From NCBI RefSeq assembly GCF_947504215.1, contig NZ_CANNGO010000004.1:124001-188000 (forward strand): 64,000 nt of DNA, in the 5' to 3' direction. The position numbers and the translations under genes are program-made. Source of the stretch: an uncultured Ruegeria sp. Its GTDB lineage: Bacteria; Pseudomonadota; Alphaproteobacteria; Rhodobacterales; Rhodobacteraceae. Below, one piece after another: positions 1 through 8,783 of this stretch (positions are counted from its first letter, which is position 1; every line of letters begins with the position of its first letter). The notes beneath the pieces were generated by a model. It saw nothing but the letters and a program-made list of their open reading frames with translations. It had not been told where the DNA came from and did no database searches.

Positions 1-241
1 GCATCAGTTGGATCAAACCAACGATCAGCGCCAAAGCCACGATAATTACCGGTATAGGCCGGCTGAAATAGGCCAATACCTCTTGATAAGATCCGCCAAT
101 GCCTTTGCCCAGCGCGATCAGGAACAACGGAACCAGCACAACCATAATCATTGAGCGTACCATCATGCGCCAATGCCCTTGGGTTCCCGAGCCTCCGGCC
201 CCCATCCCCTGCGCGCGCTTACGGTCTGTCAGATATCGCAT
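1..241 (-). CDS. sdhD: Succinate dehydrogenase membrane anchor subunit SdhD (partial)
   Basis: SdhD is the hydrophobic anchor subunit of succinate dehydrogenase (complex II). With SdhC it holds the SdhAB head on the inner membrane and helps form the heme b and ubiquinone sites. I translated the minus strand from an ATG at 241: the first 80 residues begin MRYLTDRKRAQG, followed by a GHWRMMV segment and two hydrophobic stretches, typical of alphaproteobacterial SdhD. The gene runs off the left edge, so the end of the subunit, and sdhA and sdhB if they follow, are not visible. It starts 11 bases after the sdhC stop, so the two are cotranscribed. Confidence 0.88.
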   Translation of the reverse strand, partial: MRYLTDRKRAQGMGAGGSGTQGHWRMMVRSMIMVVLVPLFLIALGKGIGGSYQEVLAYFSRPIPVIIVALALIVGLIQLM

Positions 242-252
242 CAGTCCGTTCC

Positions 253-636
253 TTACACCAAAAACACTGTGAGAATGGTCAGAACAGTGGCAAAGACGAA
301 CATGCCAATACCCATCTTTTCCGAAGTCTCTACATCCAGACAGTAGCCAAAGTCCCAGATGACGTGACGCAGACGACCCAGTGTATGATACCAAAGCGCC
401 CAGGTTGCGCCCAACAGAAGCAGATCGCCAAACCAACTGCGCAGAAAATTGTCTATCGGCACAAAGGCGGTTTCAGACGTTGCCGCAGCCAAAAGCCACC
501 AGACAACCAATGGTGACAAAACCAAAACCGCAATTCCGGACAGTCGAACCATGATCGAAGACATGGAGGTCAACTGAGGACGATAAATCATTATGTGCGG
601 TGAAAGTGGGCGGTTGCCCCGATTTACATCGGCCAT
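253..636 (-). CDS. sdhC: Succinate dehydrogenase cytochrome b556 subunit SdhC
   Basis: This is the second membrane anchor of complex II and a heme b-binding subunit of 127 aa. The ATG at 636 is chosen because AAAAGGAG lies just upstream; an upstream in-frame start would add 24 unlikely residues. The family signature NRPLSPHIMIYRP is at residues 8-20, three hydrophobic helices follow, and the heme-ligand region LWYHTLGRLRH holds H84 and H91. The usual S-x-x-H-R-x-(T/S)-G quinone-site motif reads SIMVRLSG, so a Val replaces the familiar His at residue 30. It is the first gene of the sdh operon. The region upstream carries three GTGATCAC palindromes. Confidence 0.92.
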   Translation of the reverse strand: MADVNRGNRPLSPHIMIYRPQLTSMSSIMVRLSGIAVLVLSPLVVWWLLAAATSETAFVPIDNFLRSWFGDLLLLGATWALWYHTLGRLRHVIWDFGYCLDVETSEKMGIGMFVFATVLTILTVFLV

Positions 637-749
637 GATGGCTCCTTTTCGGTTGGCTACAGACGGTTTTACCGTTTTTTCCCACTGTGTCACGTGCTGC
701 AGGTGCAAAAGTGCTTAAATTCGGCTCAAAAACGCAGTTTAGCAAGTTA

Positions 750-780
750 TGTGATCACACCAAATAAACTCGTGATCACA
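750..780. promoter_or_regulatory. Paired GTGATCAC operator upstream of sdhC
   Basis: Two perfect 8-bp palindromes GTGATCAC lie at 751-758 and 772-779, exactly 21 bp apart (about two helical turns). The nearer one is about 115 bp upstream of the sdhC start. The same pair with identical spacing occurs upstream of sucC. Seen directly: the sites and spacing. Inferred: a dimeric regulator of TCA-cycle genes binds both sites cooperatively. The regulator is not identified. Confidence 0.7.
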
Positions 781-827
781 AAACCCATTCCACATCTTCA
801 ATGTTAGCGTTTTCAAGGGCCAAGCAT

Positions 828-837
828 TGTGATCACG
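828..837. promoter_or_regulatory. Third GTGATCAC site upstream of sdhC
   Basis: A further perfect GTGATCAC palindrome lies at 829-836, 57 bp beyond the paired sites and about 190 bp from the sdhC start. The gene on its other side ends at 851 and points away, so this site can only serve the sdh promoter. It may be an upstream auxiliary operator. Confidence 0.5.
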
Positions 838-850
838 AATCTTCGATGCT

Positions 851-1513
851 TCACTTCAACCCGGCCGTTTGCTCTACGACTTCGCGCAACAGCTTTTTTC
901 GTATTCGTTCCGGGTAGTCTTCAAACCCAGATGCAGAAACCACAAAAGCCCCTTCTCCGACGATCACATTCTCAAAGAAATACGCCGTCAGGTCAGGCTC
1001 GCTTTCTTCGATGGCGATTGCATTGACTGTAACGCCCCGATTGCGCAACACGCTGTGCACCTTCGTGGGTTCGACACCCTCATTCGAAACCCCATCCCCC
1101 GAAAGGTCGATCAAGTGGCGCTTACACTCCGAGACCGATTCAAAGCTGTCCATTGTCTTTTCGAGCGCTTCGCCAATCGCAGTAGAAAAGTTGCGCCAAA
1201 CCCTTGGATCCGAGGCAACTTGTGCGGCAAAGCCATCGAGTGCGTGAAAACTGTCGATCTGTGTCCAGGGAACCGTGATCTTTTGGCGCGACGCGCCCGT
1301 CCACTGTACGAGCATCAATTGCGCCTGCCCCCTGACCAGCGCTTCGGAGACAATGGGGTCACGCAACCCAGCGGCAAGACCGTCCATCTGAATGCGAAAT
1401 TCTTTGCTGTCGACCGAGCCCGACACATCAACCGCCAGCGCCAATGCCAGATCACAGGCCCATGCAGGCGGGGCGAGAGACAGGCAGACAGCAAGTGTTC
1501 GTAGTGAGACCAT
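851..1513 (-). CDS. Secreted DUF1194 von Willebrand factor A-type protein
   Basis: This is a 220-aa exported protein of unknown role. An N-terminal signal peptide (about residues 1-19, ending APPAWA) is followed by a vWA-like domain with a metal-ion-dependent adhesion site, DVSGSVDS, placing D29, S31 and S33 as metal ligands. The length and features fit the DUF1194 family of Proteobacteria, whose function is not established; vWA domains usually mediate metal-dependent protein binding. No clear Shine-Dalgarno precedes the ATG at 1513. It stands alone between the mch operon and the sdh promoter, with no sign of cotranscription. Confidence 0.82.
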   Translation of the reverse strand: MVSLRTLAVCLSLAPPAWACDLALALAVDVSGSVDSKEFRIQMDGLAAGLRDPIVSEALVRGQAQLMLVQWTGASRQKITVPWTQIDSFHALDGFAAQVASDPRVWRNFSTAIGEALEKTMDSFESVSECKRHLIDLSGDGVSNEGVEPTKVHSVLRNRGVTVNAIAIEESEPDLTAYFFENVIVGEGAFVVSASGFEDYPERIRKKLLREVVEQTAGLK

Positions 1514-1590
1514 AACCGCACGTTAGCACGTATCGTGAAATCTGCAGTCACATGAATGTAATCAAGCCGCAGGCATCTGGTGGCCAGACG

Positions 1591-2619
1591 TTAGATCGGC
1601 ATCAATGCCCAATAATCCAGATCCAACAAAACGTCAGGAAGGTACTTTCCGTCCTCGTTGCGCAACGCGAAAGGCGGCCCACCCTTGGTCGCCACCAATC
1701 GCAGGCGAACTGCGCCAACGCCCGGAACGCCTGTCTCGGCCTTGTCCAGCACTTCAGACCAGGCCTTGATCGTATCACCTGCAAAACATGGGTTGGCGTG
1801 GGCACCGCCATTCAGACCCACGATCATCTGGGCATTTGCCAGCCCGTTGAAAGACAACGTGCGCGCCATCGAGATCACATGGCCACCGTAGATCAGACGC
1901 CCGTCGGGGCGGAAGGTCAGATCGAAGTGTACCTTGGCCGTATTTTGCCAAAGGCGGGTGGCCAGCATGTGCTCGGCCTCTTCTATTGTCACCCCATCCA
2001 CGTGATCAATGGTTTCGCCGATCTCGTAGTCGCCCCACCTGTGCGCCTCACCGGACTGAACAAAACTGTAGTTAGAAAAGTCCAAACCCTGCGGGATCAT
2101 CAGATCTTCAGCGGCGAGCGCTTTCTTCAGCTCTGGAACAACCGTCTCAGGTGCAGGTGCATTCAGGTTCGATTTGCGCACCATAACCCAGCGGACGTAT
2201 TCGATAACAACGTCGTCGCGCTGGTTTAATCCGCGCGTGCGCACCCAAACAACGCCGGTTTTACCATTCGAGTTCTGCTTGACGCCGATCACTTCGGATT
2301 CTGATCGCAGCGTATCACCGGGATAAACAGGTTGCAGCCAGCGGCCTTCGGCATATCCCAGATTTGCCACCGCATTCAGTGAAACATCAGGCACCGTCTT
2401 GCCAAACACCACGTGAAATGCGGCCAGGTCATCAATCGGGCTTTCAGGCAAGCCGCAGTTCCGGGCAAATTCATCCGACGAATAAAGCGCGTGCCGCGCA
2501 GGATAAAGCGCGTGGTACAGCGCCCGCTCTCCGGCCGTCACGGTGCGCGGTACAGCATGGCGCAAAACTTGCCCTACGGAGTAATCTTCAAAGAAACGGC
2601 CCGGATTGGTCTTTGCCAT
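1591..2619 (-). CDS. mch: Mesaconyl-CoA hydratase (beta-methylmalyl-CoA dehydratase)
   Basis: This 342-aa protein has two MaoC-type hotdog domains (roughly residues 10-150 and 175-320) and matches the double-hotdog mesaconyl-CoA hydratases, which interconvert mesaconyl-CoA and beta-methylmalyl-CoA in the ethylmalonyl-CoA pathway of acetate assimilation. The N-terminal half contains PGDTL and a hotdog helix, and the second half ends with a DYWALMPI tail. Its ATG overlaps the TAA of the upstream DUF1737 gene (TAATG), so translation is coupled. It closes the operon mcl2-nnrU-DUF1737-mch. From memory, the equivalent genes in Rhodobacter sphaeroides (RSP_0970 to RSP_0973) have the same order, which supports the call. 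Confidence 0.88.
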   Translation of the reverse strand: MAKTNPGRFFEDYSVGQVLRHAVPRTVTAGERALYHALYPARHALYSSDEFARNCGLPESPIDDLAAFHVVFGKTVPDVSLNAVANLGYAEGRWLQPVYPGDTLRSESEVIGVKQNSNGKTGVVWVRTRGLNQRDDVVIEYVRWVMVRKSNLNAPAPETVVPELKKALAAEDLMIPQGLDFSNYSFVQSGEAHRWGDYEIGETIDHVDGVTIEEAEHMLATRLWQNTAKVHFDLTFRPDGRLIYGGHVISMARTLSFNGLANAQMIVGLNGGAHANPCFAGDTIKAWSEVLDKAETGVPGVGAVRLRLVATKGGPPFALRNEDGKYLPDVLLDLDYWALMPI

Positions 2620-2825
2620 TATTGCTGCCCCAGTTTCATGTCAGAGGAATAGTCAGCCTGAACATCCTTGGTTACGGCCTGCGCGCAACGCATCACGTTG
2701 TTGGCGCTGTCAAACGCGTAAGAGGGAGAGCCGTAAAGCTCCCACCCCTTGCCCAGCGCCTCCGAGACCTTGTGGCAGAAGGCTGATGTGTCTTCCTCGG
2801 TCAGGAGGCGATAGAGTTTGGCCAA
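2619..2825 (-). CDS. DUF1737 small protein
   Basis: This is a 68-aa soluble protein starting MAKLYRLLTEED, matching the DUF1737 family. These are short domains of unknown function with a conserved GW.L.G.P core, here GWELYGSP. The start codon is TTG at 2825 with an AGGA-type Shine-Dalgarno about nine bases upstream; no in-frame ATG lies near it. It sits 12 bases after nnrU, and its stop overlaps the mch start, so it is an integral part of the ethylmalonyl-CoA operon. Its job there is unknown. Confidence 0.8.
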   Translation of the reverse strand: MAKLYRLLTEEDTSAFCHKVSEALGKGWELYGSPSYAFDSANNVMRCAQAVTKDVQADYSSDMKLGQQ

Positions 2826-2837
2826 GATGTCAAATCC

Positions 2838-3392
2838 TTACGACGGGAAAGGGGAAGGGCCGACCAGCCCGTGGATATAGCCGATCAGTCCGAGCAGCAC
2901 GATCGAGGCCACAAAGAACATCGCGTCCTTGCCATAAGTACCGGGCTCACCGGGTGTCCAATCAGGTTCAGAGCGGTTGATCACAATCACTTCGGCAACC
3001 GCCCAAGCCAACAGACCGCCAAACAGAACGATCGAAGCCAAATCACCGTTCACCAGCAGGTGAGCAAAGGCCCAGAGCTTGAAACCGCCCAACATGGGGT
3101 GGCGCATATTGTTCAGCAGACGGCCTTTGGCGCCAGCCGGGCTCATCATATAGATCGCAATCAACACCAATAGATTGTTGATATGGATCATAAACACCGG
3201 CGGTGCCCAGACATAGATAAAGTCCGTCATGCGATAGCCGAAGACCATCAGCAAGATCGACACGACCAGCGCCAGAGCAACCATACCCTTCCCGGCATCG
3301 CCCATCGCGGCCCGTTGTTGGGGCATCAATCGTTTGAAGAAATGCGCGGCCCACCAAAGCGCCACGCCCAGAATCAGTAGAACAAAGCCCAT
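2838..3392 (-). CDS. NnrU family integral membrane protein
   Basis: This 184-aa polytopic membrane protein belongs to the NnrU family, which is related to plant 15-cis-zeta-carotene isomerase (Z-ISO). The chosen ATG at 3392 begins MGFVLLILGVALWW; an upstream in-frame start would lie inside mcl2. About five or six hydrophobic segments and the family motif RHPMLGGFKLWAFAHLLVNGD with conserved histidines are visible. NnrU was first noted next to nitric oxide reductase genes, but no denitrification genes occur here. The gene lies in the mcl2-mch operon, eight bases after mcl2, so a role tied to the ethylmalonyl-CoA pathway or to heme/redox is possible but unproven. Confidence 0.85.
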   Translation of the reverse strand: MGFVLLILGVALWWAAHFFKRLMPQQRAAMGDAGKGMVALALVVSILLMVFGYRMTDFIYVWAPPVFMIHINNLLVLIAIYMMSPAGAKGRLLNNMRHPMLGGFKLWAFAHLLVNGDLASIVLFGGLLAWAVAEVIVINRSEPDWTPGEPGTYGKDAMFFVASIVLLGLIGYIHGLVGPSPFPS

Positions 3393-3399
3393 TGCTGGC

Positions 3400-4257
3400 T
3401 TACCCCGCTTGCAATGATGAAATCGCCTCTGCTTTTGCCAGAGTTTCACGTGCAGTTGCAACGTGCAGGTTCTCTACGATTTTACCGTCGACCACGGCGA
3501 CGCCTTGTCCTTGGCTTTCGACCTCTTCAAACGCCGCGATCTGCCGACGCGCCAGGTCGATCTCGTCATCGGACGGAGCGAAAGCAGCATTCGTCACATC
3601 AACCTGTGCCGGGTGAATCAGTGTCTTGCCGTCAAAACCCATATCGCGGCCTTGCGCACATTCGGCGGCAAGCCCTTCCATATCCTTGAACGCGTTGTAC
3701 ACACCATCGACAATGATCAGACCTTCGGCCTTGGCGGCCAGAACACACAGGCCCAGTGAGGTCATCAGTGGCAAACGATCGGGGCGAAAACGCGTCTGAA
3801 GCTCTTTGGCCAGATCGTTGGTGCCCATGACGAACCCGGTGATACAGGGGTGGGCAGCGATCTCTGCCGCGTTCAGCATACCGCGCGGCGTTTCCATCAT
3901 CGCCCAGATCGGCAGATCGCCGGTGATCGCAGCCAACGCATCAACGTCTGCGGCAGAGTTTACTTTGGGCAGCAGGACCACATCTGCATCCATGTCACGC
4001 ACTGCTTCGGCATCTGCACGACCCCATCCGGTGTCCAGCCCGTTGATGCGAACAATCTTGACCCGCGCGCCATATCCATCAGCGGCCAATGCGGCCTTAA
4101 GCGTTGCGCGCGCGTTGGACTTTTCATCGGCCGCTACAGCATCTTCCAGATCAAAAATGATCGCATCAACCGGCAGGTTGCGCGCCTTATCCAGGGCGCG
4201 CTCTTTCGAGCCAGGTATGTAAAGCACCGAACGGTACGGGCGTTGACGCGGATCCAT
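3400..4257 (-). CDS. mcl2: (3S)-malyl-CoA thioesterase (Mcl2-type HpcH/citrate lyase beta family)
   Basis: This 285-aa TIM-barrel protein of the HpcH/HpaI-citrate lyase beta family begins at the ATG at 4257 (GGGGAGGGG just upstream). Visible family motifs are RSVLYIPGS, FDLEDAVA, an ETPRGMLNA substrate loop, GTNDLAKEL and GKTLIHPAQV. Malyl-CoA lyases (Mcl1) are usually about 318 aa with a different start; this shorter form matches Mcl2 of Rhodobacter sphaeroides, which hydrolyses (3S)-malyl-CoA to malate and CoA and so completes apparent malate synthase activity. It heads the mcl2-nnrU-DUF1737-mch operon. A citryl-CoA lyase-like activity is the main alternative. Confidence 0.82.
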   Translation of the reverse strand: MDPRQRPYRSVLYIPGSKERALDKARNLPVDAIIFDLEDAVAADEKSNARATLKAALAADGYGARVKIVRINGLDTGWGRADAEAVRDMDADVVLLPKVNSAADVDALAAITGDLPIWAMMETPRGMLNAAEIAAHPCITGFVMGTNDLAKELQTRFRPDRLPLMTSLGLCVLAAKAEGLIIVDGVYNAFKDMEGLAAECAQGRDMGFDGKTLIHPAQVDVTNAAFAPSDDEIDLARRQIAAFEEVESQGQGVAVVDGKIVENLHVATARETLAKAEAISSLQAG

Positions 4258-4435
4258 CGACCCCTCCCCAAGAAATAATGTTGCGCGGAATGGGGCATTT
4301 TTTTCAGGAAAGTTCAAGACCAAAATTGCCGCATTGCAGCATTACCCGCCAAAGCGACGCAACGTGCGTTGCCTTTACCCAATCTCCGAACCCTCGCGGC
4401 AGGCTTGCTGGCATAGGTGGCAGAAGGGGCCTTAG

Positions 4436-4750
4436 ATGAAAACGAAACTGATCAAAATGACCATGGGGCTGGGGATCATGGCGCTGGCAGCTCAGCAGTT
4501 GCAGGCTCAGCCGCGCAACTGCGCACCCCGGGAAGACGTGATCAAGCGGCTTGAAGAAATTTACGGAGAAACCCGCAAAGGGATCGGCATTGCCAGACGC
4601 GGCGCGGTGATGGAGGTGTTCGCCTCGGATGAGACCGGTAGCTGGACAATCACAGTTACTCTGCCGGGCGGTGCCACTTGCCTTGTAGCATCGGGCCAGT
4701 CCTACGAAACCCTCGCTGATGCGTTACCGGCGCAAGGCAAGGACGCCTGA
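4436..4750 (+). CDS. Small exported protein of unknown function
   Basis: This 104-aa protein has a signal peptide of about 24 residues (MKTKLIKMTMGLG, then AAQQLQAQ before the cut). The mature part is short and soluble, with two cysteines (NCAPRED and ATCLVA) that could form a disulfide, and a GSWTITVTLPGG beta-strand region. I do not recognise a named family. It resembles the small periplasmic proteins common in Rhodobacterales. It stands alone on the plus strand, converging with the TauE/SafE gene whose stop lies two bases beyond its own. Confidence 0.7.
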   Translation: MKTKLIKMTMGLGIMALAAQQLQAQPRNCAPREDVIKRLEEIYGETRKGIGIARRGAVMEVFASDETGSWTITVTLPGGATCLVASGQSYETLADALPAQGKDA

Positions 4751-4752
4751 GT

Positions 4753-5508
4753 TCAGGTCACGGCATCCCAGATCAGCTTGGTGCCTGTCATTGTCAGCAA
4801 AACATAAGCGATGCCAAAGAACACGCGTTCGGACATCATGAAATGCGCCCGAACGCCCAGCCATGCGCCGAGTACTGCGAATGGCGCGAGCAGAAGATTT
4901 GCCCAGGCCGTTTGCAGCGTGAACAGACCCAGATACGCGTAAGGCACAAACTTGGCGACATTGATGACCCAGAACACCAGAACGGTCGACGCCTGGTATT
5001 CGGTTTTCGACAGGCGCTGTGACAGCAAATAGACTGCGGCGGGTGGTCCACCCGCATGGCTGACGAAGCTTGTGAACCCAGCGACCAAACCGGCAAACAG
5101 CCCGGCCGAAGATGGCAAGCGTTTTGCGGATACACGTACCCAGCCTCGGGATTGACTGATGTGCCACATCACGAAGCCAACCGAAATCGCTCCTATCAGC
5201 AGGCGCAGGACATCGTCGTCAGTTGCGCGGAACAGGCCCGCGCCCAGCGCCACACCTGGTACTGCGCCCAATATCAGCAAACGGGAATCCGGCCAATTCC
5301 AGCGCTTCCAATACGGCCCCAACGTTGCAACATCGATGATCATCAGGATCGGAAGCATCAAGGCGAGCGCCTGCCCCGGCTCCAGAATAAGGGCCAGAAT
5401 CGACGAGGACGCAAACGCCACGCCCGAGCCGAACCCACCCTTCGAAATACCCGCAAAGATCACGGCTGGGATCGCCACGGCAAAAAACATCAAGTTCATC
5501 TCGAACAT
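4753..5508 (-). CDS. TauE/SafE family membrane transporter
   Basis: This 251-aa polytopic protein has about eight hydrophobic segments and the family's repeated GxxGGG-like elements, here GISKGGFGSG near the N-terminus and SHAGGPPAAVYLL in the second half. TauE/SafE proteins export sulfite, sulfoacetate or related organosulfur anions, but the substrate cannot be told from sequence. The start at 5508 (MFEMNL) is preferred over an upstream in-frame start that would add 28 residues; a start three codons later is equally possible. It is divergent from mdh and not obviously in an operon. Confidence 0.83.
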   Translation of the reverse strand: MFEMNLMFFAVAIPAVIFAGISKGGFGSGVAFASSSILALILEPGQALALMLPILMIIDVATLGPYWKRWNWPDSRLLILGAVPGVALGAGLFRATDDDVLRLLIGAISVGFVMWHISQSRGWVRVSAKRLPSSAGLFAGLVAGFTSFVSHAGGPPAAVYLLSQRLSKTEYQASTVLVFWVINVAKFVPYAYLGLFTLQTAWANLLLAPFAVLGAWLGVRAHFMMSERVFFGIAYVLLTMTGTKLIWDAVT

Positions 5509-5623
5509 GTGGCAGCCCCAAAACGGTATATTTCGTAAGCCGTTTAGCGCAATCGGTGGGGCAGGTGCAAACGGTATGCGGTGGCATGCCACGTTGCAGA
5601 ACCCTTGCGCAATGTTGATTTAG

Positions 5624-6631
<1,008 letters not shown>

Positions 6632-6654
6632 TCCACCAAGCGTCAGACCATTTG

Positions 6655-6683
6655 AACCGGCCCGACGTTGGGCCGGTTTTTTT
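6655..6683 (+). terminator. Rho-independent terminator of mdh
   Basis: A perfect 9-bp stem (AACCGGCCC paired with GGGCCGGTT) with a six-base loop is followed by a run of T residues at 6677-6683, starting 24 bases after the mdh stop. Confidence 0.93.
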
Positions 6684-6816
6684 GTTTTCATTCGTTCCGA
6701 TGTGACCACAAAGCTAAGTCGGGAATGTTGGCGCAAACGTCGCAAATACCTTTTTTGAATATGATTTTTCTGCCAACAGCCAATTGTTCGAATCACACAT
6801 GCCACCTGGTGTGGTT

Positions 6817-6847
6817 TGTGATCACACCCCAAAATCCCGTGATCACA
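6817..6847. promoter_or_regulatory. Paired GTGATCAC operator upstream of sucC
   Basis: The 325-base gap between mdh and sucC holds the mdh terminator and then this pair of perfect GTGATCAC palindromes at 6818-6825 and 6839-6846, exactly 21 bp apart, with the nearer one about 111 bp before the sucC start. A degenerate copy, TGTGACCACA, lies at 6701-6710. The remaining bases to the start are AT-rich and presumably contain the promoter, but I could not place -35/-10 elements with confidence. The arrangement matches the sdhC upstream region. Confidence 0.7.
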
Positions 6848-6956
6848 AATACCGAAAATCTTCGTGAAAAACCCCTTCACTGTCAAAAAACCCTTTAAAC
6901 TTATCCCTTAGGCACCCCTATAACGGAATAAATCGCAGTCAGACGGGACAGTTTCG

Positions 6957-8150
6957 ATGAACATTCACGAATATCAGGCCAAAGCCCTCCTCCGCAGCTA
7001 TGGCGCACCGGTGTCGGACGGCCGCGCCGTGTTGCGCGCCGAAGAAGCCAAAACCGCAGCTGGAGAGCTGGACGGACCACTTTGGGTGGTTAAGGCGCAG
7101 ATCCACGCAGGTGGCCGCGGCAAGGGGTCGTTCAAAGAGGCTGACGCTGGCGAAAAAGGCGGTGTCCGCTTGACCAAGTCGGTCGAAGAGGCCTCGGAGG
7201 AGGCCAAGAAAATGCTGGGCCGCACGCTGGTCACCCATCAGACCGGCCCGGCGGGCAAGCAGGTCAACCGCATCTATATCGAGGCCGGGTCCGGCATCGA
7301 GACCGAGATGTATCTGGCCCTGCTGGTGGATCGCCAAACCAGCCGCATCTCATTCGTCTGCTCGACCGAAGGCGGCATGGATATCGAAGAAGTGGCCGCT
7401 GCAACGCCCGAGAAAATCCTGTCCTTCTCGGTTGACCCTGCAACCGGCTATCAGCCCTACCACGGCCGCCGCATCGCCTTTTCGCTGGGTCTGAAGGGCG
7501 CGCAGGTCAAGCAATGCGTCAAACTGATGAGCCAGCTCTACGCCGCCTTCGTCGAGAAGGACATGGAGATGCTGGAAATCAACCCTCTGATCGTCTCGGA
7601 CAGCGGTGATCTCAAAGTGCTCGACGCCAAAGTCAGTTTTGACGGCAACGCGATGTACCGCCACCCGGATATTTCAGAACTGCGCGACACCACCGAAGAA
7701 GATTCCAAGGAACTGGAAGCCAGCAAATACGACCTGAACTACATCGCGCTGGATGGTGAGATCGGCTGCATGGTCAACGGCGCCGGTTTGGCGATGGCGA
7801 CGATGGACATCATCAAGCTGTATGGTGCCGAACCTGCCAACTTCCTCGACGTGGGCGGCGGTGCGACCAAAGAGAAAGTGACCGAAGCATTCAAGATCAT
7901 CACCTCGGACCCGCAGGTCAAAGGCATTCTGGTCAACATCTTCGGCGGCATCATGCGCTGCGACGTCATCGCCGAGGGCGTTGTGGCTGCAGTGAAAGAA
8001 GTCGGCCTGCAGGTTCCGCTGGTCGTACGTCTGGAAGGCACGAATGTCGAGAAGGGCAAAGAGATCATCAATACCTCTGGCCTGGACGTGATCGCGGCGG
8101 ACAACCTGAAAGATGGAGCCGAGAAGATCGTTAAAGCGGTTAAGGGGTAA
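6957..8150 (+). CDS. sucC: Succinyl-CoA synthetase beta subunit
   Basis: This is the ADP-forming succinate-CoA ligase beta chain, 397 aa, which carries the nucleotide site and works with SucD to convert succinyl-CoA to succinate with phosphate transfer. It begins MNIHEYQAK as in nearly all SucC proteins, followed by an ATP-grasp domain with GGRGKG and EINPL motifs. The C-terminal CoA-ligase domain contains [11 protein letters not shown] and FGGIMRCD. It opens the long suc/odh run and lies just downstream of the paired GTGATCAC sites. A small secreted hypothetical gene begins only five bases after its stop. Confidence 0.97.
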   Translation: MNIHEYQAKALLRSYGAPVSDGRAVLRAEEAKTAAGELDGPLWVVKAQIHAGGRGKGSFKEADAGEKGGVRLTKSVEEASEEAKKMLGRTLVTHQTGPAGKQVNRIYIEAGSGIETEMYLALLVDRQTSRISFVCSTEGGMDIEEVAAATPEKILSFSVDPATGYQPYHGRRIAFSLGLKGAQVKQCVKLMSQLYAAFVEKDMEMLEINPLIVSDSGDLKVLDAKVSFDGNAMYRHPDISELRDTTEEDSKELEASKYDLNYIALDGEIGCMVNGAGLAMATMDIIKLYGAEPANFLDVGGGATKEKVTEAFKIITSDPQVKGILVNIFGGIMRCDVIAEGVVAAVKEVGLQVPLVVRLEGTNVEKGKEIINTSGLDVIAADNLKDGAEKIVKAVKG

Positions 8151-8155
8151 GTTCG

Positions 8156-8611
8156 GTGCGCCCGGTAATCCTCTCGCTAGTTACGGCTTGTGCTTTTTGC
8201 GCTTGTGCTGCTCAAGGCCAAACCGTTTCTAAAAGTCCTGACGCCGGACCAGGTCAGCGTCTGCTTTCTCCATATGATGCTGGCGTCATATTTGCAGATA
8301 CCTGTCTGATCCGCGGGCCTAACTTCGAAGATGCAGAGGAGGGTGTCCGGGTTCACAACGTGACGCAAAACTCAGAAACCGGAACGTACTATCACAACGC
8401 GGCCAACCTCTCAGTAAAGGTGGCGAACGGTCAATGTTCGTTGGTATTCGCCACCGACAAACAAGTCGATGACACCGTGTTTCAGTTGGCACAAGGAACA
8501 GTGTCGATGGTTTATCCAGTTCCAGCTGGAGTAGATGTGACATCGCGTGTCGAAGCCGATGGCCTGAGATACTTCCGCATTGCAATCAAAGCACCGGTAG
8601 CAGCGCCATAG
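8156..8611 (+). CDS. Secreted hypothetical protein inserted between sucC and sucD
   Basis: This 151-aa protein has a signal peptide ([22 protein letters not shown]). Cys residues in the hydrophobic stretch could form a lipobox (CAFCAC), so a lipoprotein is possible. The mature part has two more cysteines, near DTCLIRG and NGQCSLVF, which may pair. No known family is recognised. It starts five bases after sucC, so it is cotranscribed with TCA-cycle genes. By eye its base composition is somewhat less GC-rich than sucC, which suggests later acquisition. The function is unknown. Confidence 0.65.
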   Translation: MRPVILSLVTACAFCACAAQGQTVSKSPDAGPGQRLLSPYDAGVIFADTCLIRGPNFEDAEEGVRVHNVTQNSETGTYYHNAANLSVKVANGQCSLVFATDKQVDDTVFQLAQGTVSMVYPVPAGVDVTSRVEADGLRYFRIAIKAPVAAP

Positions 8612-8672
8612 AACAAACTGAATACATGATAGGTGATCTCGCTCATCTCAAAAAATCAAAGGAGAACGCCGG

Positions 8673-8762
8673 GTGGCAAACCTCATCAACGAAAATACCA
8701 AAGTGATCTGTCAGGGCTTTACCGGCTCGCAAAACAGATCGCATTGGATGCGGACTGTCTGA
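8673..8762 (+). pseudogene. Duplicated 5' fragment of sucD
   Basis: Read from the GTG at 8673 with AAAGGAG upstream, this gives a 29-residue peptide starting like SucD, then diverging and stopping at 8762. Bases 8691-8731 are identical to 9643-9683 of sucD (41 of 41), and the flanking start region differs in only a few bases. It is too short to be a functional CoA ligase subunit. It lies exactly where sucD would be expected if the glycosyltransferase gene were absent, so I read it as the scar of an insertion or recombination event. It might still be translated as a leader peptide. Confidence 0.85.
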
Positions 8763-8769
8763 TCTGTTT
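8732..8769. repeat. Inverted repeat at the end of the sucD fragment
   Basis: The 9-bp arms AAACAGATC (8732-8740) and GATCTGTTT (8761-8769) flank 20 bases. The left arm begins at the base where identity to sucD ends. It could be a hairpin acting as a weak terminator or the trace of a mobile-element end. There is no good U-tract. Confidence 0.5.
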
Positions 8770-8783
8770 GGAAAACTAACCTC

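Noticed and set aside
8673-8762. Possible regulatory leader peptide instead of a sucD fragment
   Set aside because: It has a ribosome site, but 41 bp of perfect identity to sucD is better explained by duplication. Translation cannot be excluded.
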